Position numbers and translations under genes: made by a program
In this document: positions 5,304-7,170 of the stretch, one piece after another
Layout of the letters: every line of letters begins with the position of its first letter
Position numbering within the stretch: the first letter of the stretch is position 1
The notes under the pieces: generated by a model
Databases searched by the model: none
What the model saw: only the letters and a program-made list of their open reading frames with translations
Told to the model about the DNA's origin: nothing
NCBI GenBank assembly: GCA_027346925.1
Contig: DAIERH010000026.1
Span: 1 to 7,170, forward strand
Origin: Geobacter sp.
Lineage (GTDB): Bacteria > Desulfobacterota > Desulfuromonadia > Geobacterales > Pseudopelobacteraceae
Length of the DNA stretch: 7,170 nucleotides
Direction: 5' to 3'

Positions 5304-5332
5304 TTGACATTCACCGCCGGATTTGCTAGCGT
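5304..5332 (+). promoter_or_regulatory. Internal promoter before the TPR lipoprotein gene
   Basis: Perfect TTGACA (5304-5309), 17-base spacer, then TAGCGT (5327-5332) preceded by TGC, an extended -10 context. The -10 itself is weak (3 of 6). Start near 5339, a 33-nt leader. Because no terminator separates it from the kinase gene, the lipoprotein could also be read from the mtnP promoter. Confidence 0.5.
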
Positions 5333-5371
5333 CTGTTCCATATCGGGCAGATTTCACCGTACGGGAAATTC

Positions 5372-6133
5372 ATGACAGTGCGCCGGTTTCACATCTCGCT
5401 CCTCCTTACAGCGCTGCTTGTTGCCGGCTGTGCCACGGGCCGCGGCCAGCAGCCTATTGCGAAGAACAATCCGGCATCCTATCATTACCAGATGGGACTC
5501 TCCTACCTGGCCGAGCACAACTACACCGGCGCCCTGGTGGAGTTGACCGAGGCCGAAAAGCTCGACCCCGACAACCCGGAGGTGCTTTACAACCTTGGGG
5601 TGGCCTACATGGGAAAAAGGCGCCCCGACCTGGCAGAACAGAGGTTCCAGCGTGCCATCGCCCTCAAGCCGAACTACTCCGCGGCCCGCAATGATCTGGG
5701 GGTGGCCTGCCTGGAACTGAAGCATTGGGACAATGCCATCCAGCAGTTCCAGATCGTCAAGGATGACCTGTTCTACGAAAACAGCGAGAATGCCGCCATC
5801 AACCTGGGGCTGGCCTACCTGGGCAAGGGCGATTATACCCAGGCGATGAAGGAGTTGCGGGCCGTGGAGACCGCCAGCCCGCGCAATCCCATTGTGCACG
5901 TCTCCATCGGCAGGGCCTGGTTTGCCATGGACAAGCCCGAGCAGGCCATCGGTGAATACCGCAAGGCGCTGGAAATATACAAGGACTATGCCGCAGCTTA
6001 CTATTACCTCGGTCTGGCCCAACTCAAACTGCATAACCTGGAGGCGGCCAGGGCCGCCTTTAAAGAGGTAGTGCGCATCATCCCCGATTCCGATCTGGGG
6101 CGTTCATCCTTGGGGTACCTGGAACTACTCTAG
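5372..6133 (+). CDS. TPR-repeat lipoprotein (PilF/PilW-like)
   Basis: A 253-residue protein. The first 20 residues are a lipoprotein signal: two Arg, a hydrophobic run (ISLLLTALLVAG) and lipobox LVAGC with lipidated Cys20. The +2 residue is Ala, not Asp, so outer-membrane sorting is expected. The rest is six consecutive tetratricopeptide repeats, about 35-67, 69-102, 103-138, 139-172, 173-206 and 207-240, with the usual pattern of YxxLGxAYxxxxxxxxAxxxxxxAxxxxP. The layout resembles PilF/PilW, the lipoprotein that helps assemble the type IV pilus secretin, but TPR scaffolds of this shape have many roles and no other pilus gene is in the window. A weak GGGA sits at 5363-5366 before the ATG. The RodZ-like gene downstream points to a cell-envelope role. 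TPR lipoprotein is certain; pilus function is a guess. Confidence 0.88.
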   Translation: MTVRRFHISLLLTALLVAGCATGRGQQPIAKNNPASYHYQMGLSYLAEHNYTGALVELTEAEKLDPDNPEVLYNLGVAYMGKRRPDLAEQRFQRAIALKPNYSAARNDLGVACLELKHWDNAIQQFQIVKDDLFYENSENAAINLGLAYLGKGDYTQAMKELRAVETASPRNPIVHVSIGRAWFAMDKPEQAIGEYRKALEIYKDYAAAYYYLGLAQLKLHNLEAARAAFKEVVRIIPDSDLGRSSLGYLELL

Positions 6134-6195
6134 TTTCCATCCGGCAACTCCGGATGGAAACAGTTGGTTTCCGATTTGGAAAGCGGGGATTTTTT
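6133..6195 (+). terminator. Strong hairpin plus overlapping alternative hairpins after the TPR gene
   Basis: A perfect 12-bp stem GTTTCCATCCGG/CCGGATGGAAAC (6133-6144 with 6150-6161), loop CAACT, begins at the last base of the stop codon. It is not followed directly by T residues. A second GTTTCC (6167-6172) could pair instead with GGAAAC (6156-6161), or its TTTCC with GGAAA (6178-6182); a run of six T lies at 6190-6195. It may act as a weak terminator, an mRNA 3'-end stabiliser, or an attenuator before the next gene. Confidence 0.45.
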
Positions 6196-6227
6196 CTCCT
6201 GGCAAGGAAATCGAGGGATTGCGCGGA

Positions 6228-6245
6228 GGCGTACTACTGTACGCC
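6228..6245 (+). other. 7-bp hairpin in the RodZ-gene leader region
   Basis: GGCGTAC (6228-6234) pairs perfectly with GTACGCC (6239-6245) around TACT. There is no T-run after it, so it is not a terminator. No promoter is convincing in 6196-6331; a TTGACG at 6265-6270 has no good -10 partner. Confidence 0.25.
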
Positions 6246-6331
6246 GCACAAGCAAGCCCGAAGATTGACGCCGCCAGGGGGAAAAAGCATCCTTTCCGGA
6301 CGGAAACTACTCTAAATCAGCGAGGCCGGTT

Positions 6332-7170
6332 TTGCCCGAGACAGTCACGCACAACGCGGACTTTTCCACCAGCTCGATGGGGGCCATCCTCAGGCGATGC
6401 CGGGAATACCATGGCATCTCTCTTGAAGAGGCCGCCGAGGCCACAAAGATCGGGATAAACTACCTCAAGGCGCTTGAGTGCGACAAGATCAAGGAGTTTC
6501 CCAGCCTGGCCTATCTCAAGGGATTTTTACGCATCTACGCTACGTATCTCGGCCTTAATTCCGACGACATCATTCGGATCTGTGAAAAGCAGTATCTCCC
6601 CGCCGGAGTTCCCAAGACCGCCAAGTCCGGCGAGGTGGGCAATGAACCCGTTCGCAGGCGCTTTGCCTGGCAGAAGTTTGTCCTGCCCCTGTTTTTGTTG
6701 ATCATGCTGCTGGCGACCGCCACGTTCCTCAATCGTTCCTCCGCACCATCACGGCAACAGACGCCTCCCAGGCCTGCCGCGGTAACGATGCCCGCTCCGG
6801 CGGTCCTGCCGGCGCGATCGAGTGCCCATCCCATCTCAACCGAACGAAGGCCCAAACCGGCAAGCACGCCCACGGAACCGCCTGCGGTGGAAACGGTGCA
6901 GTCCGAGCGCTCCAGCGTCCAGAAGCCGCCACCCGAGACAGCCAAGGGCTTCATTGTCAGGATGAAGGTTGTCCAGAACGGCACACTTGCCGTAACCATC
7001 GATGGGGCGGCGGTCCAGAATTACGATTTGACCGTTGGCGACTTCATCGAATGGAAGGCGGAGAAAAATATCACCCTGGACATGTCCAATGCCGGCGGTA
7101 TTGAGGCCGAGTTGAACGGTAAGCCGCTCAAGCCGTTCGGACCTGCCGGTAAGCCGGCCTATGTGGTGCT
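6332..7170 (+). CDS. RodZ-like protein: HTH, one TM segment, periplasmic DUF4115-type domain (partial)
   Basis: An open frame of 279 codons runs off the right edge. Residues 17-88 form a RodZ-type helix-turn-helix (GAILRRCREYHGISLEEAAE; later FPSLAYLKGFLRIYATYLGL). A basic stretch RRRF (108-111) precedes one membrane segment (116-133), giving an N-in topology. A Pro/Ser/Thr-rich linker (about 136-200) follows, then a beta-rich domain from about 205 (GFIVRMKVVQNGTLAVTIDG, later VGDFIEWKA and GKPLKPFGPAGKP) as in the DUF4115 end of RodZ. RodZ links the MreB cytoskeleton to the wall-elongation machinery and sets rod shape; whether this copy does so is inferred. Start is uncertain: TTG at 6332 has GAGG six bases upstream and gives MPETVTHNADF, a plausible N-terminus; ATG at 6377 has no visible ribosome binding site. 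No mreB is in the window. Confidence 0.85.
   Translation, partial: MPETVTHNADFSTSSMGAILRRCREYHGISLEEAAEATKIGINYLKALECDKIKEFPSLAYLKGFLRIYATYLGLNSDDIIRICEKQYLPAGVPKTAKSGEVGNEPVRRRFAWQKFVLPLFLLIMLLATATFLNRSSAPSRQQTPPRPAAVTMPAPAVLPARSSAHPISTERRPKPASTPTEPPAVETVQSERSSVQKPPPETAKGFIVRMKVVQNGTLAVTIDGAAVQNYDLTVGDFIEWKAEKNITLDMSNAGGIEAELNGKPLKPFGPAGKPAYVV

Noticed and set aside
6201..6222. TGGCA...TTGC resembling a sigma-54 promoter before the RodZ-like gene
   Set aside because: The GG and GC elements are 18 bases apart rather than the required 10.

Overview
The window is a GC-rich stretch of a bacterial chromosome. It most resembles the Geobacter/Pelobacter group (Desulfuromonadia). That placement is inference from recalled gene order and protein style: an MTA phosphorylase, a PfkB kinase, a TPR lipoprotein and a RodZ-like protein in a row, beside a group-4-hydrogenase-type membrane subunit. 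No database was searched.

Left part (1-1260). A leftward gene runs off the left edge; it encodes the N-terminus of a HyfB/NuoL-type proton-translocating membrane subunit. An AT-rich 226-bp spacer separates it from a rightward toxin-antitoxin pair, a ribbon-helix-helix antitoxin and a MazF/PemK-fold toxin that overlap by 8 bp. The spacer holds a near-consensus leftward promoter inside an imperfect inverted repeat, a possible rightward promoter over the same bases, and an extended -10 promoter just before the antitoxin. The toxin appears to lack both residues that do the chemistry in well-studied MazF enzymes.

Middle (1261-3481). Between the 3' end of the toxin gene and a leftward DEAD-box RNA helicase gene lies a stretch of about 390 bp that is not ordinary intergenic DNA. 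On the minus strand it reads as an internally deleted group IIC intron: a GTGCG 5' end, a 35-nt domain V hairpin, a domain VI-like stem and a decayed C-terminal piece of the intron reverse transcriptase/maturase. It starts directly after the U-tract of the helicase terminator, the place where group IIC introns are known to insert. The 414-bp gap between the helicase and mtnP carries back-to-back promoters, a terminator-like hairpin in the helicase 5' leader, and a second small hairpin whose loop can pair with the helicase Shine-Dalgarno sequence.

Right part (3482-7170). Four rightward genes follow: mtnP (5'-methylthioadenosine phosphorylase), a PfkB-family sugar/nucleoside kinase 22 bp downstream, a six-TPR outer-membrane-type lipoprotein with its own consensus -35 promoter, and a RodZ-like protein (cytoplasmic HTH, one TM segment, proline-rich linker, periplasmic DUF4115-type domain) cut by the right edge. 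mtnP and the kinase probably act together in salvage of MTA or related 5'-deoxynucleosides. The TPR and RodZ-like genes look like cell-envelope or cell-shape functions. The 198-bp spacer between them has alternating complementary segments that could form mutually exclusive hairpins.

The clearest unexpected item is the intron relic. The altered toxin active site and the helicase leader are the next most useful things to check.
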